Source: Trichomonas vaginalis G3 (lineage: Eukaryota; Parabasalia; Trichomonadida; Trichomonadidae). From it: DNA of 64,000 nt. Under the pieces are notes generated by a model. It did not search any database. It saw only the letters and a list, made by a program, of their open reading frames with translations, and was not told where the DNA came from. The stretch is from positions 9,300,001 to 9,364,000 of the forward strand of contig NC_067205.1 in assembly GCF_026262505.1 (NCBI RefSeq), read 5' to 3'. The position numbers and the translations under genes are program-made. Of the stretch, positions 26,901 to 36,968 are shown in pieces; position 1 is the stretch's first letter, and each line of letters starts with the position of its first letter.

Positions 26901-27309
26901 ATTTGGAAACGAGCTTATTCCATATGGACAAGCTCTGTTTGAAGAGCTTGAACCGGAAACTCAGGAAAGAGTCATGCAAACAATACGCGAAGACTCAAAT
27001 ACAAACTATGACAAAATCTTTCTAGGATATAGGTTACCTGAGATGGGCGACCAGAGCCCAAAGGCAAAAAGGACATGGGAAATTTACAACATACTAGGTG
27101 AACATGAGGCAAAGATGCAACAACTTGAAGCAGAGGGCAAGTTACCAAAAGCGACACCAAAGAAGAAGAGAAGAGTAGAACAAAGTGAAAGTAGTGAAGA
27201 AGTAACTTCATCTAGTGAAAGTAGTGGCAATGAAGGAAAAAGAAGAGTTAAAAACTCAGTCAGGAAGAAAGTAAAGCTTGGTACGAGTGGGTTCTATTAT
27301 GACACATAA
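23908..27309 (+). CDS. Large capsid-adjacent protein, 1133 aa, with PTVQNPAQQ repeats
   Basis: Not recognised. The N-terminus is very basic (MPRKLRKNIRKRKG), followed by a Gln/Met stretch and a long charged helical region (~90-370). About residues 415-505 contain several copies of QQPTVQNPAQ, and the C-terminal ~600 residues look globular, ending in an acidic/Ser then basic tail. I start at 23908, because TTTTTTACTTCACTTAAAATG fits the element promoter. Its place before the capsid gene suggests an internal virion or scaffold-like protein; this is inference. It looks whole. Confidence 0.7.
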   Translation: MPRKLRKNIRKRKGALKHPIVKLTPQQQLQQQMMNDPTMLQQMSSNPMLLNRVIGAQSGGLRAALLAKMAGYGGAADGTAYNPQSQMNLSSLKNQITDVKKSNIDIQKQISENEKKLEYDRHTKKLNELNVEKKKKEEQLKELSTEEYAKKVSEKAAEVAKMEQDVINLKNHTTQYKVLKDEEIKQKAMKTYMDSDEYKKEVEANVKAEKLLQLQNQTVQYENLAQESKNNDAAMQKAMKSAEYIKANNDWLDAQANAKAAQLIGSIRTKIQADEDSSNEALMNADFKNAFEALHSKVKLVNDFSSGKKLKSEGFDKELREVAQNMTKITDAATRQAVQSAYDAVRATVVESQEKELQQTKTDLVNAFLKTKSQVGHYAADGTYVPAGGTYIPPNPPREAPTPGLPKTFTSSHGHRHRHAPKPTQQPTVQNPAQQQQPKPTVQNPAQQPTVQNPAQQPTVQNPAPQQQPTQQPTVQNPAQQPPPQPAQQPQTEQGHKRSREKGNQEFLKMLKEDYGYPDTLDFSDRYKEAIRKFKEGNTDPNLFSFMVQHQMGYNLKPGKYKLAKGYDLIAYHPNDMDEFTPRYLVSELNDNSTLFMKRVKNRDGTKEERFMSPDDLEREVVKNGLGIYEMPADEVQETQQEEVQIQPDMEEIVQQQQLEEPEGNEQVPPLETNFTELDEDLEQPKNLDPQQEYEENMESFQESKKNSADIVEGYRKMFTDIQKTPTSDENIQHRMEVLKDNVRKYNNPFYLRPYNVQSLAELGENKRLNFNKTYRNETLFKVHSEPNQYGNKPTFVSADYGTTMRWGHKANPDRWFINLQPQFQEVVDAMEVNGEPDIAGIFSAALMPLKDMKHADILDQYEMNMAEGNITPDVLEHLSQRTTQNHRDGIFGEEFRKKVREREGREPIVHDLANESLQNVIKTYFADNELRRDEYLRKLKWTVPNEMLVLKNMFLDKIKPTTEINDARLKRWVNAFPFTKDIIGNMERKPEWLQKHIFGNELIPYGQALFEELEPETQERVMQTIREDSNTNYDKIFLGYRLPEMGDQSPKAKRTWEIYNILGEHEAKMQQLEAEGKLPKATPKKKRRVEQSESSEEVTSSSESSGNEGKRRVKNSVRKKVKLGTSGFYYDT

Positions 27310-27341
27310 ATCCAACTATTCTATATTTTTACCCATATGAA

Positions 27342-28948
27342 ATGTACGCTGCTCAGAATATAACGCCAACAGTTTTGGATGCCATGAACGGAAATGTTTC
27401 CGAATGGTATAACGAATGCGACAATGCCATTAGAAGGTCAGAAATAGTTCCTGGAACTTACGAATATACAACTGCTGTTTCTTATGGAAACGTAGGTGAG
27501 TTTGGAGAAGGTTCTTCAACAACAGTAGATATTGCTTGCGACAGGTTTCATATTATTTCTATTGACAACTCATTCTTATACGTGGAACAAGACATTGAAA
27601 TAAAACCTTCTGCCAAGTTGTCTGACAAGAAAGGTTGCAATGGAATTTTCTATGTCGGATACCAATATGCTCCAGAAGTTTTCATGGATATAAGATATAT
27701 TCTAACTCTGACTTAGTTCAAACAGTAACATGGGCAAACTATGAATGGTTCGCTTTGAGAAACTCAGTACAACCACAAGCTAGAGAACAAACAGACCAGT
27801 ATGCACATTGAGAAAATAAGAAGACTTGACCCTAACGTTCCAGGAGTTTATGTTAACCTTTCTGGTTCAGATGGAACTGCTGCCACTAAAGTAAAACTGA
27901 AACTTAGAGTTCCTTTGTCATCTTTCCTCATCTTCAGGTTTTTAAGATACTTGCCAAACTGGGCAGGAAAAATTTCTATTGAACTTACTCCAAGCAAAAA
28001 TAACTTAGTCATTGCACCAACACAAGACCCATTCACTATTACAGACGTAAAGGGAACAATCAAACGTCATTCGCCGAATTTTGCAAAGACAAAGTTGACT
28101 TAGACTTTGGTTTCTCAAACTTCAACAATGAAGTAAACTATTATTTCAATGCTGCTGGAACTGCTTGGGACCCAGTTAAGTTCACATGCGAAAAATTTGA
28201 ATGCAAGAGAATAGAAAGCAGACTTGCAGTCTATATGTTGGACCCAGATATTTCAAATGCTTTAGCTGCCAAATATATTGCAGTTCCACTTATGTTCCCT
28301 ATACACCAAATATCTGTCAAAGACTTTGCAGGTGAAATTGGAAACCAAAATCCAGGAGCTGCAGGTGCAAGAACAGATATTGCTTTAACAACTGCAATGA
28401 AACATGCAGATACTATGTTTGTACTGTTCAGACGAACTATAAATGACTATTCTTGTTTCTACAACCCTGGTATTAAATATCATATAAACATAGATGGCAA
28501 ATATTATCCAAGAGAAGAATATTCTACAGTTGAGGATATGAGGTCATACAACTTGACATTAGATGCTATGAACTTTAATAACAACTTCACAACAACCATT
28601 AACCCTGAAATGCAAAGTTCTATTATGCCATATGTGAAAGTATGGACTCATACAGGAGGTCAAAAAACTCAATATACAAATGGAGACCGTTCAAACTTTT
28701 GGCTTGGCATTCCATTTGCTGACTCAGAAGACTTTATGGGTGGTATTTCAACTGTTGGTACTGTACAAATACAATATACTGGTGACAGAGACGGTCCAGA
28801 TGAATTGAGAGCAAAGAAGTTTACAAAACCAATAGCACTTTTCACGGAAGATGCTCTTTTGAAGATTCGTTCGATGAAACCTGCTGGGGCTCCTCAGATT
28901 GGCATAACGACAGCTTCCATCGAGCAGATTTTGGCAGCAGGTCAGTAA
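27342..28948 (+). pseudogene. Major capsid protein (double jelly-roll), fossil
   Basis: The region after the Q-rich gene encodes recognisable pieces in the size range of a Polinton major capsid gene, beginning MYAAQNITPTVLDAMNGN. They include FYVGYQYAPEVF and VYMLDPDISNALAAKYIAVP. The position between the large structural protein and the penton-like gene supports the call. It is broken (about two or three breaks). ATTTTTACCCATATGAAATG fits the element promoter. Confidence 0.7.
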
Positions 28949-29261
28949 GTTGTTCTTGAACTGACTTCTCTCCGTCAAATATTGACAGTACGCCAGTTTT
29001 GACATAATATTGTATTATAAACTTTCCTTTAGTAATATCGGTCAGTTTTGAAGTTATATTTTTGTCTGCTTCAAGAACTTTCACCATTTCAGTTATACCA
29101 ACTTTCTTTGCTTTATGAAAATATTTAGGTTCAGCAAAGACTGCTATTCTATAACATTTTCCATTGTTTGTGTAAAGAACTATTCTGTCAATGTATTTGT
29201 ATTGTTTGTGAGTATAAACTTTGTTCTGCTTCAATTCAATAAGATATCCGAATACGTCCAT
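28842..29261 (-). CDS. Hypothetical protein, 139 aa
   Basis: Not recognised. Its C-terminal end overlaps the end of the convergent capsid region by ~100 bp. The N-terminus MDVFGYLIELKQNKVY and a central VKVLEADKNITSKLTDITKGKFIIQYYVKTG look like a small alpha/beta domain. It is divergent from the next gene with 18 bp between starts. Confidence 0.5.
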   Translation of the reverse strand: MDVFGYLIELKQNKVYTHKQYKYIDRIVLYTNNGKCYRIAVFAEPKYFHKAKKVGITEMVKVLEADKNITSKLTDITKGKFIIQYYVKTGVLSIFDGEKSVQEQLTDLLPKSARWKLSLCQSEEPQQVSSNESSKEHLP

Positions 29262-29279
29262 CTTTTTATTCTAAGTAAA
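29262..29279. promoter_or_regulatory. 18-bp bidirectional start region
   Basis: CTTTTTATTCTAAGTAAA is the whole space between the opposed starts at 29261 and 29280 and resembles the 15584-15601 region. Confidence 0.55.
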
Positions 29280-29859
29280 ATGTCATTTCCGAAAAATAGA
29301 AGCGTAAGTGTTTCAAAAGGTTTAATGGCGGTGGCAGATGTGAAGTTAAATTCACCAACTCAAACAAACAGTCAAAGTGTTGTTGTCAATGTCAAAGACA
29401 GAGATGTTGAAGTGGGGAAACCATACGAAGACGAAGATGGTATAACAATTGTTCCTGTAAAAAGAACCAACATATCCTGAAGTTAGCAGAGACTTAAGTT
29501 CTGTTGCAGATATTCGAAACGACTACCAACAACTGAAAGACAAACTTCAAACTCAGGAGAAGATTTGTCAAGCTTTAAGTATAATGTTAAACTTGGTCGA
29601 ACACAACCCTGTAAAAGTGAACTCATATGTCATTGCACCTCATGAAGTTTTGAAAGAACTATTGAAACTTTTGACAGAGGCAGACGATATAAACATCAAA
29701 GAAATAGAACCCGACATTAGTTGCTGTGGTGTTTCATATAATGCCATTGACAAGATATACGTTATGAAAGGAGGTGAAACGTTGAACTTAAAATATAGTT
29801 TCCCAGACCTTATAAAAATATTTGACGACCACAACATTTCATTAAAGTTTATTTGCTAA
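29280..29859 (+). pseudogene. Small virion-region gene, fossil
   Basis: It begins MSFPKNRSVSVSKGLMAVAD and ends with a KYSFPDLIKIFDDHNISLKFIC stretch, just before the penton-like gene. It is broken (about one break). The function is unknown. Confidence 0.5.
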
Positions 29860-29863
29860 GTAA

Positions 29864-30670
29864 ATGGCAGAAGACATAATGGTTTATACTATTACGACTA
29901 AAAACCCTGAGTCATATAATTCTATAACAACAAACTTACAAAGTCCTCAAGGACGGTATTGTAAACTAACTTTAAACACAATGACGACTAAAGCCTGTTT
30001 TGCTCTTTTGACACCAGAAGACTTTATTGTTGTGAATGGTAAAAAATACTCCTTTGAAGATACTTACTCAGATATACCACCAACAGGTTTTGTTGACTTA
30101 TTTAATACTTTAAGTACGGGTGTAACATGTGCTGCAACTAGAGCAGGTTTCATTATGTTTGGATGTCCGACTGAGTTTACTATAAACGATATGAGCTATA
30201 ATACAAAACTTATTTCTGGTTTTTACTACCAACAGTTTCCTATAACAGGAAAAGGTGTCATACAAGGAATGTCTATTCCATTGACATTAAGCACACCAAT
30301 CTTATATATTGTTTCAAACTTAGGTTCAAAGTGTTATTCGAATGTCGACAGAAACTACTATGACCAAAAGATACTCATGCGTATAAACAACACTTTCTCT
30401 GCTGGTTTGCCTATTGTTCATTCGAATGCAGAGTTTTCAGCTTTAGTGAACTCAAACACTTTAGCAAACATAAACTTAACCTTAGTTGACGCAAACTTTG
30501 TTCCTGTAAAACTTTTATGTCCTATGTATTTGTCAATGACGGCAGAAAGTTTCGAATTGGAAGATGCAACTGGTGAAAGTATTGTACTACAAGAACAACT
30601 TCAACAACAAATAGCTCAAGAACAACAAATGCAACAAATGGAACAAATGCAACAACAAGCTCAAGAATAA
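29864..30670 (+). CDS. Penton-like minor capsid protein, 268 aa
   Basis: Beta-rich sequence (e.g. GRYCKLTLNTMTTKACFALL, PLTLSTPILYIVSNLG) with a Gln/Met-rich C-terminal tail. It follows the major capsid region directly, the usual place of the penton (single jelly-roll) gene in Polintons. It looks whole; the end of the A copy is at 1-404. The call rests on position and general beta character. Confidence 0.6.
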   Translation: MAEDIMVYTITTKNPESYNSITTNLQSPQGRYCKLTLNTMTTKACFALLTPEDFIVVNGKKYSFEDTYSDIPPTGFVDLFNTLSTGVTCAATRAGFIMFGCPTEFTINDMSYNTKLISGFYYQQFPITGKGVIQGMSIPLTLSTPILYIVSNLGSKCYSNVDRNYYDQKILMRINNTFSAGLPIVHSNAEFSALVNSNTLANINLTLVDANFVPVKLLCPMYLSMTAESFELEDATGESIVLQEQLQQQIAQEQQMQQMEQMQQQAQE

Positions 30671-30700
30671 AAAAATATTTTTTTTTATTTTTTATAAAAA

Positions 30701-31937
30701 ATGTACAGAATAGACGTTTCAGATTTTTATGACTTCCAAGCCTTCAGAAATATGTGTCCATTTAGAGACTATAACAAAGCAGTCGAGAATTTGAAACGTT
30801 TAGTCATTTATGTTGACTCTGCCCCAGAATGTTATGTCATGAAAGAATGGGATGTTGTCTTTAACAAACCAAGAGCAACAATAGTTTCAGAACAAGAATG
30901 TAGACAGAAACTTAAGAAAATAAAAGTCGTACAAGTTGGCATGAAGATGTTAGATGCTTGGGATATCTTATTGTCAAAACTTGAAGATTTTTCAGTTCGT
31001 GGTATAAAGTTCTATACACCTTCTCCAAACTTCTATTCTATCTTCACTGGATATAAATACGAACAAGTAGAATGGAAAGAAAATGTTATAGAAGCTTGGT
31101 TAGACCATGTCAAAGAAATTATATGCAATGGAAACGAAAAGGTTTATGAGTATATCTTATGTTGGTTTGCAAACATCTTACAACATCCAAGTGCTAAAAA
31201 TGAAACTGCTCTCATTATAATTGGAAAACAAGGAACTGGTAAGAATACTTTCTTTACAGATATTTTGTGCAAACTGTTAGAAGGTTATTCGAATCCGAAT
31301 ATGACAAACTTAGAAAACATCTGCGGTAAATTTAACTCTTCAATTGAGAATATGAAACTTATAGTTTGCAATGAACTTCAAAGTATAGATACAACAAAAG
31401 TTTTGAACTCAGATGCTTTGAAGAGTCTTATAACAGACAAAGTTGGAGTTGTTGAAAGAAAGTATAAAGACCAAAGAGTTTGTGAAAATGTTGCAAACTT
31501 CATTATGGTTTCAAACAATGCTGTTCCGATGAAGTTAGAAAGTTCTGACAGAAGATATGTAGTTGTCAGAACGTCAGATTCTCATATGCAAGATACAGAA
31601 TATTTTGACGACTTAGCAGAAACTTTGACATCTGACTTTTACAACCACTTGTTCTCATATTTCATGACATTAGATATTTCTAAGTTCAATCCAAGACAAA
31701 TTCCACATACCGAAGAGAGACAAACATTGTTAGAAGCAAACAAGAGTGTATATGAACTGTTCAATAGAAGAAAGCGACTTTGAGTGTTTAGATGAAAGGT
31801 CATTGTACGATTCGTATAAACAATATTGTCAAGAAATTGGTTATATGGCAGCTTCTAAACGTACATTCTTGGCAAATGTCAAAAGTCTTTTAGATGTTCA
31901 GAATGGTGTATATACAAAGAAAATTTTTTCTGAGTAA
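30701..31937 (+). pseudogene. SF3 (D5-like) helicase, fossil copy in B
   Basis: Most of the frame is open: Walker A IIIGKQGTGKN at residues ~172-182, Walker B-like LIVCNELQ, and motif C-like FIMVSNN. About 170 residues precede Walker A; no primase motifs are visible. It is broken (about one break). Confidence 0.75.
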
Positions 31938-31975
31938 ATTTAAAAAAAAAATATTTTTTTATCCGATAGAAAAAG

Positions 31976-32395
31976 ATGACGAAATATATTTCAGTAAACA
32001 AGTACATGTCAGGACTTAAAGAAGAACTAGACCCATTCACATATTTGAATGTTTACTTCTACCATTTTGAAAAGTCTTCATTCAGCAAAGTTTGGAACAT
32101 CGAACCAGTTAAGTTTGCTATTGTGACTAAAAATGGTGCGAAATTTGAAGACTTAGACATAGAAGGTTTGTTAACAGTCAAAGAAAGTTTTGACAGAAGG
32201 TTCTCAAACCTTAAGGAAGGCAAAGCATACAAACTTGTTATACCTTATGAACCAAAGAAGACAGACGACTATGAATATTATGAGTCTAAAGTTGTAGAAG
32301 TTCAAGGTAAATTGGGTAAAAAGATTTTAGAGTCTAAGCCAGTGTTTACTCCTAAAGAGGAAGAGAACATTGACATTGACCCAGAAATGTTCTAA
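31976..32395 (+). CDS. Hypothetical protein, 139 aa (B copy)
   Basis: Whole, and nearly identical to 1715-2134 in element A, differing in a handful of residues. It has the same acidic C-terminus and position after the helicase. Confidence 0.65.
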   Translation: MTKYISVNKYMSGLKEELDPFTYLNVYFYHFEKSSFSKVWNIEPVKFAIVTKNGAKFEDLDIEGLLTVKESFDRRFSNLKEGKAYKLVIPYEPKKTDDYEYYESKVVEVQGKLGKKILESKPVFTPKEEENIDIDPEMF

Positions 32396-32411
32396 AAATA
32401 AAATTTTATTT

Positions 32412-32859
32412 TTACATGTCAAATTTCTTTTTCTCTGGAACTGGTTCAGGTTCTTTCTTCTCTTCTTCTACTTTCTTTTCTTTCTTTTCTCTCTTCTTCT
32501 TTTCTGGTGGAGTTATGTCAAATTTGGCGCAACTATATTTATGTAAAAGTTCTTTGTCCTTTAATAGCTCATCTATTCTGTTTTCTATTTCATCTTCAAG
32601 AACAGCGCATGTGTCTTCTTTGCATTCTAAGAACTTTTGTTGGACTTCATCTTTCCAATCGGCGTCATCTCTGTCAACAAGTCTGTCATTGACAAATTTT
32701 AAGACTGCTCTTTGTTTTTATGGTTCTTGTCATATTCCCAGAAACAGAACTTTAGAACAAATTCACCTTTCTTGTTTACACTATGTAAGATTTTATGGTC
32801 GACAGATGTTTTGCTGTCAAAAGTTTGTCTCGAATATAGATAGCGAAATCGCTAGACAT
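32412..32859 (-). pseudogene. Lys/Glu-tailed hypothetical gene, fossil copy in B
   Basis: Matches 2151-2597 of element A on the same strand and in the same place. It is broken (about two breaks). Confidence 0.6.
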
Positions 32860-32895
32860 TTTCTAAAAGATAAAAATTTTAATTTTTCTAAAAAT

Positions 32896-33767
32896 ATGTT
32901 AGAAAAAAGTTTGCTGACATTGACAAGAAATTTGAGAATGTTTTAAACAAGAACAAGAGGAAGTTAGAAAATGCTCAGATAAAGCCTATACATGACAAGT
33001 TCTTATTTGCTCAGAATGGTATAACAGGTCTAATTGCACCACCTGGGTCGGGTAAGACTTTCACTTATCTTAAAATGGCTGCACAACAACAAGAACTAGA
33101 TGAGAAGAACCCATTCTATGAGTTAGTTGTTATTTGTAGTACTTCTGGTTAATTTGACCAAACCGTCAATTCGTTCAAAGATATTATAAAGAAGTCTAAG
33201 TTAGTATGTATAAAAGACTCTGAGTTGTTAGATTGGATAAAGAAGTACCAAAGAAGAGTTTTGAAGTATAATGCTATAAATGAGTATATAAATTCTAAGT
33301 TTAAAGACCCAAATGAGGAAATGCAGAGAATATTAGAGAAGAAACACTTCAGAAACAAACAGAAAGAGATAGAATACATTTCGAAGAAATTGCAATCTTA
33401 CGATTGGAAGACTTACCCTCATAGATGTCTTCTTATCTTAGATGACTTTGCTTCTCATCCTTTGTTAAAGAACAGAGAACAAGATATGTGTCGAATTCTT
33501 AAGAAGCTCAGACACTTTAACATCTCAGTTGTCATTTGTGTACAGACAGCAAAGAGTTTAAGTAAGGATGTTAAAAGAATACTTACTGACATAATACTTT
33601 TCCCTGGATTGTCCGAAGACGATTTCATGGAACTTATGAAAGAGTCCATGGCAGGTAAGTTTGACAGACATGAACTATGGGAGAAGTACAAAGTCATACA
33701 AGACCCTCATACTTCTTTCAGAATTCATATCTACGCAAACAAAGTTCAAATTGTAAAAAGTCAATAA
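32896..33767 (+). pseudogene. A32-like packaging ATPase, fossil copy in B
   Basis: Closely matches 2634-3509 of element A, with the Walker A (APPGSGKT) and Walker B (LLILDDF) regions recognisable. It is broken (about two breaks). Confidence 0.75.
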
Positions 33768-33782
33768 AAATAAATGGTTCAT

Positions 33783-34622
33783 CTACCCTACTTGTTTGAA
33801 GTTGTCAAAATACTCTGTTATTTTTTCTTTCAGTAGCGGTAAGTCTTCTTTGAAGGTAAGTATTGTACAACCTTTCATATCATAGTGTGTTTGAGGTAAC
33901 GTATCTTGAACTATTTGTTTCACATCTTTATTTGGGGTCATTGAAATCGGTAAGTTTTCGCGATAGAACCAATTTCTGTCAGATTTGTAAATCTTAGCAA
34001 GGTCATAAAAGCTTTTGTTGTTTCTTCTGACTAAATGCAACATAACCATATCTTTATCTTCTTGATTTTCCATCTCTTCAGTATAAATCATATACTTATA
34101 GTTCTTTTCCTTTCCTTTTGGTACCGAACGTGGTATTCTTTTCTGAATGCTTTTGTCTTTTGCTTCAAGCTTGTTTTCCATCTCTTCACGTTCTTGTCTA
34201 TGAATTTCGTCAAGAAGTCTGTAAATATACCAAGCATAACGAGGCGAAGCCCACATTGCAACAGCATTTACAAGAAGTCTATGTACATAATATCCTCTCA
34301 AACCGTTTGGCAATTTTTCACGATTTTCATAGAGTTTTGGCGACTGGGGTTTTTCTCCCACTCGAGTTTTTGCGACTACGGGATTTCTCGTAGTCGAATT
34401 TTCAGCTTCATTTAATAGTTCAATAGTGCTTTGGTTCCTAAACCAGTCTTGTGGTTTCTTATTGTCGGGTGCAAAACATGCTGTCAAAATACTTTGCATT
34501 TGGTACATATCGTCTTTGACCGAACGAATGAGACGGAGTTGTTTGTTAAACTGAACCCACTCATATTCTTCATTTATAGCTTCATGGACTATAACTGTTG
34601 TTGTGTTCTCTGTTGTTGACAT
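33783..34622 (-). CDS. KilA-N domain protein with hairpin insertions (279 aa, B copy)
   Basis: Orthologue of 4089-4982: RGYYVHRLLVNAVAMWASPR marks the KilA-N domain and the C-terminal region is conserved. The variable segment before the RG-YV motif has one copy of the GCGA-stem repeat (34316-34365). It also has a different perfect hairpin, CGACTACG-GGATTTCT-CGTAGTCG (34373-34396), where A has two repeat copies. The frame is open throughout. The start is at MSTTENT, as in A. Confidence 0.78.
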   Translation of the reverse strand: MSTTENTTTVIVHEAINEEYEWVQFNKQLRLIRSVKDDMYQMQSILTACFAPDNKKPQDWFRNQSTIELLNEAENSTTRNPVVAKTRVGEKPQSPKLYENREKLPNGLRGYYVHRLLVNAVAMWASPRYAWYIYRLLDEIHRQEREEMENKLEAKDKSIQKRIPRSVPKGKEKNYKYMIYTEEMENQEDKDMVMLHLVRRNNKSFYDLAKIYKSDRNWFYRENLPISMTPNKDVKQIVQDTLPQTHYDMKGCTILTFKEDLPLLKEKITEYFDNFKQVG

Positions 34623-35144
34623 ATCTGTCTTTACATACAAAATAAAAAAATAAATAAAAATAAAACTAACTTTATTTTTTCTATCTTAAGGAAATTCATG
34701 ATTTTTGTGCTGAATTCAGCAAAAATATAATTTAGGTGAAGAGGTGAGATTTCACCTCTTTTTTCACCTCATTTCTACCCCAGTTATTTTATAAACGTTT
34801 CACATGGTAAACGTTATTTTTTAAATTTTGTGAAAACTCAACGGTTTGACACATGCCCTAAAAATTATTTTACTCAGAATTTTGTTGCTGAATTCAATAA
34901 AAATATATTTTAGGGTAGATGGTTAGATCTAACCCGATATCTACCCTCATTTCTACCCCAGTTATTTTATAAACGTTTCACATGGTAAACGTTATTTTTT
35001 AAATTTTGTGAAAACTCAACGGTTTGACACATGCCCTAAAAATTATTTTACTCAGAATTTTGTTGCTGAATTCAATAAAAATATATTTTAGGGTAGATGG
35101 TTAGATCTAACCCGATATCTACCCTCATTTCTACCCCAGTTATT
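34623..35144. repeat. 178-bp tandem duplication with GATC palindromes
   Basis: No gene seen. From ~34770 a unit of 178 bp (CATTTCTACCCCAGTTATTT ... to the next copy at 34948, then 35126) occurs about 2.3 times. The last copy runs into the 3' end of the following reverse gene. Each unit holds the palindrome GGTTAGATCTAACC. The stretch at 34725-34775 holds the variant GAGGTGAGATTTCACCTC. Confidence 0.8.
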
Positions 35145-36083
35145 TTATAAACGTTTCACATGGTAAACGTTATGAATTCGTGAGACTCTAAACAGTTTTG
35201 TAGCTTCTATTTCTTCTTTTAGTACATCGAATGTTTTACCAATGCCGAAAGTTTCTTTATACTTCTTCTTGACATCAGATAGAAAGAAATCGTCAGCAGT
35301 TGGATAGTTTTTGTTCAGAAATGCTAACATGTCCATTTTATTTTCTGCTGGTTTCTCTGCTTCTTTCTTTAAGTCAGCATAGTCGTTTCGCATACGTTCT
35401 ATCTCTTTTACTGAATAGTTATATTTCCTAATTGCTGCTTTACATTTAGAACATTGCGGGTTCATTTTTGCGTTATATTCTGAAACCTTACCTGCTAAAA
35501 CAACCAAGGCGTCAATGGTTTTCTTTAAATCTGAAGCAGTTGGTTTTATCTGTTCATTCCATACCTTACCTCTTCTATCTTTATCTCTTATCTGCAATAC
35601 ACATTTTGCAGCTAATGAAACAAAGTTGTCGTATGTCTTAAACTCCCCAGATTTATATATGTCAGAGATGTTCTTATATAACATGCCGCAATCTTTGTCC
35701 ATAACTTTATGGTTGCATTGAAAACCAATGAATTCATAATTTACCTTTCGTATGAACTTCTTTATTTCTACTGAGTCAGTTGCTTTGACTTCAATTTCGT
35801 CGAATTCAGGAATAGTTAGTTTTTGCTGCTGAATTTCAGGTAGTTTAGGCAAATGGTCGATGAGGTCCTCCATTTCATAAAGATACTGTTCATTTGTTTC
35901 ATCGTTCGCACTACAGTCTAAATTACTTGTTAAAAGTTCCTGCTTTATTCTTTGTATTTCTGTTTCGAAAGTAAATGAAGAAGGAATGAAGCTTTTCATT
36001 TCTACTAACATAGATGTTGGATTCATGACTAACGAGTTTGGTGCTGTTGTTTGAATTGTTGTTGTGCCGATTGTTGAAATCAT
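35145..36083 (-). CDS. Hypothetical protein, 312 aa, with CxxC motif (B copy)
   Basis: Orthologue of 6309-7223 in element A. CSKCK is kept, and the sequences diverge most at the two ends. It is flanked by GATC palindromes with arms different from those in A (34915-34945 and 36165-36240). The frame is open. Confidence 0.65.
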   Translation of the reverse strand: MISTIGTTTIQTTAPNSLVMNPTSMLVEMKSFIPSSFTFETEIQRIKQELLTSNLDCSANDETNEQYLYEMEDLIDHLPKLPEIQQQKLTIPEFDEIEVKATDSVEIKKFIRKVNYEFIGFQCNHKVMDKDCGMLYKNISDIYKSGEFKTYDNFVSLAAKCVLQIRDKDRRGKVWNEQIKPTASDLKKTIDALVVLAGKVSEYNAKMNPQCSKCKAAIRKYNYSVKEIERMRNDYADLKKEAEKPAENKMDMLAFLNKNYPTADDFFLSDVKKKYKETFGIGKTFDVLKEEIEATKLFRVSRIHNVYHVKRL

Positions 36084-36239
36084 ATCTTACATACAAAATA
36101 AAAAAATAAATAAAAATAAAACTAACTTTATTTTTTCTATCTTAAGGAAATTCATGAAAATTCATGAGGGTAGAAATGAGGGTAGAAATCGGGTTAGATC
36201 TAACCATCTACCCTAAACATTATTTTTGCTGAATTCAGC

Positions 36240-36530
36240 AACAAAATGAACGAGGTCAGGATGTATGTAAATACCTTTGAATTCATTTATAACGCCCTTA
36301 GTAAGCTCATAAAATGCTTGTTTTGAGGTCGAGCCACTTTTGGCTCCACCGTATTCTTTCAACCAAAACTCAAGAATTTCCTGCATGAATTTTGTATAAA
36401 AAGCAACAGTCCGAATTCCGGCGGTTGCTATATTCTTCACAAAATGCCTTATAATACTCTTCCCAGGACTTATTTTCCAACAACTTTCTAAAGTCTTTCC
36501 TAAACTGACTGACTGACTGACTGACGGCAC
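36240..36530 (-). pseudogene. KilA-N gene relic with GAATTC palindrome
   Basis: Short stretches match the 8105-8767 KilA-N gene of element A (a KGIYIHPDLVHFVAEF piece of the domain). The GAATTC-type palindromic unit lies at the corresponding place (~36401-36445). It is heavily broken. Confidence 0.6.
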
Positions 36531-36639
36531 AAAGTGGCTTAACGAAAACATTAATATATAAAATTCATGAAAATTCAAGAGGGTAGAAATCGGGTTAGAA
36601 ATGAGGTTAGATCTAACCTCTTCACCTAAATTATATTTT

Positions 36640-36968
36640 TGGTCCGGGAACAACTTTCTCTCAATTGGAGCTGTAGCATACTCTTTGCGTAAGCGGTTCA
36701 GACCTTCTTCGAAGTCTTGGTCTCTCTTGGACTGAGATTGGAATTGGAATTGTGGGGCAGGGTTTTGCATAAACATCCAAGGGTTGGGGAAGTAAGGCAT
36801 AGGCTGAGGAGGGTAGTTCGGGAAGCCTTTTGGTGGGTAGTAACCTTGAGGTGGAAATTGGTAGTAATTCGGAGGTACTTGCTGGAACTGAGGTTGCTGA
36901 GGAGACTGTTGTGGTTCTTTAGGTTCCTCTGGTTTGGGAATGGACTCGGTTGGTGGGACGTCAGTCAT
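36640..36968 (-). CDS. Proline-rich ORF beginning MTDVPPTESIPKPEEP
   Basis: It encodes a Pro/Gln/Tyr-rich, probably disordered segment (PPNYYQFPPQGYYPPKGF), then a short charged stretch, and runs into palindromic repeat DNA. The same N-terminus opens the reverse ORF at 3511-3602 in element A. The function is unknown. Confidence 0.45.

Noticed and set aside
27342-30670. A Maverick cysteine protease gene near the capsid genes
   Set aside because: No frame in this part shows a recognisable adenovirus-type protease pattern; it may be missing or unrecognisable by eye.
36505-36525. GACT microsatellite (CTGACTGACTGACTGAC)
   Set aside because: Short simple repeat within a relic region; no further meaning evident.
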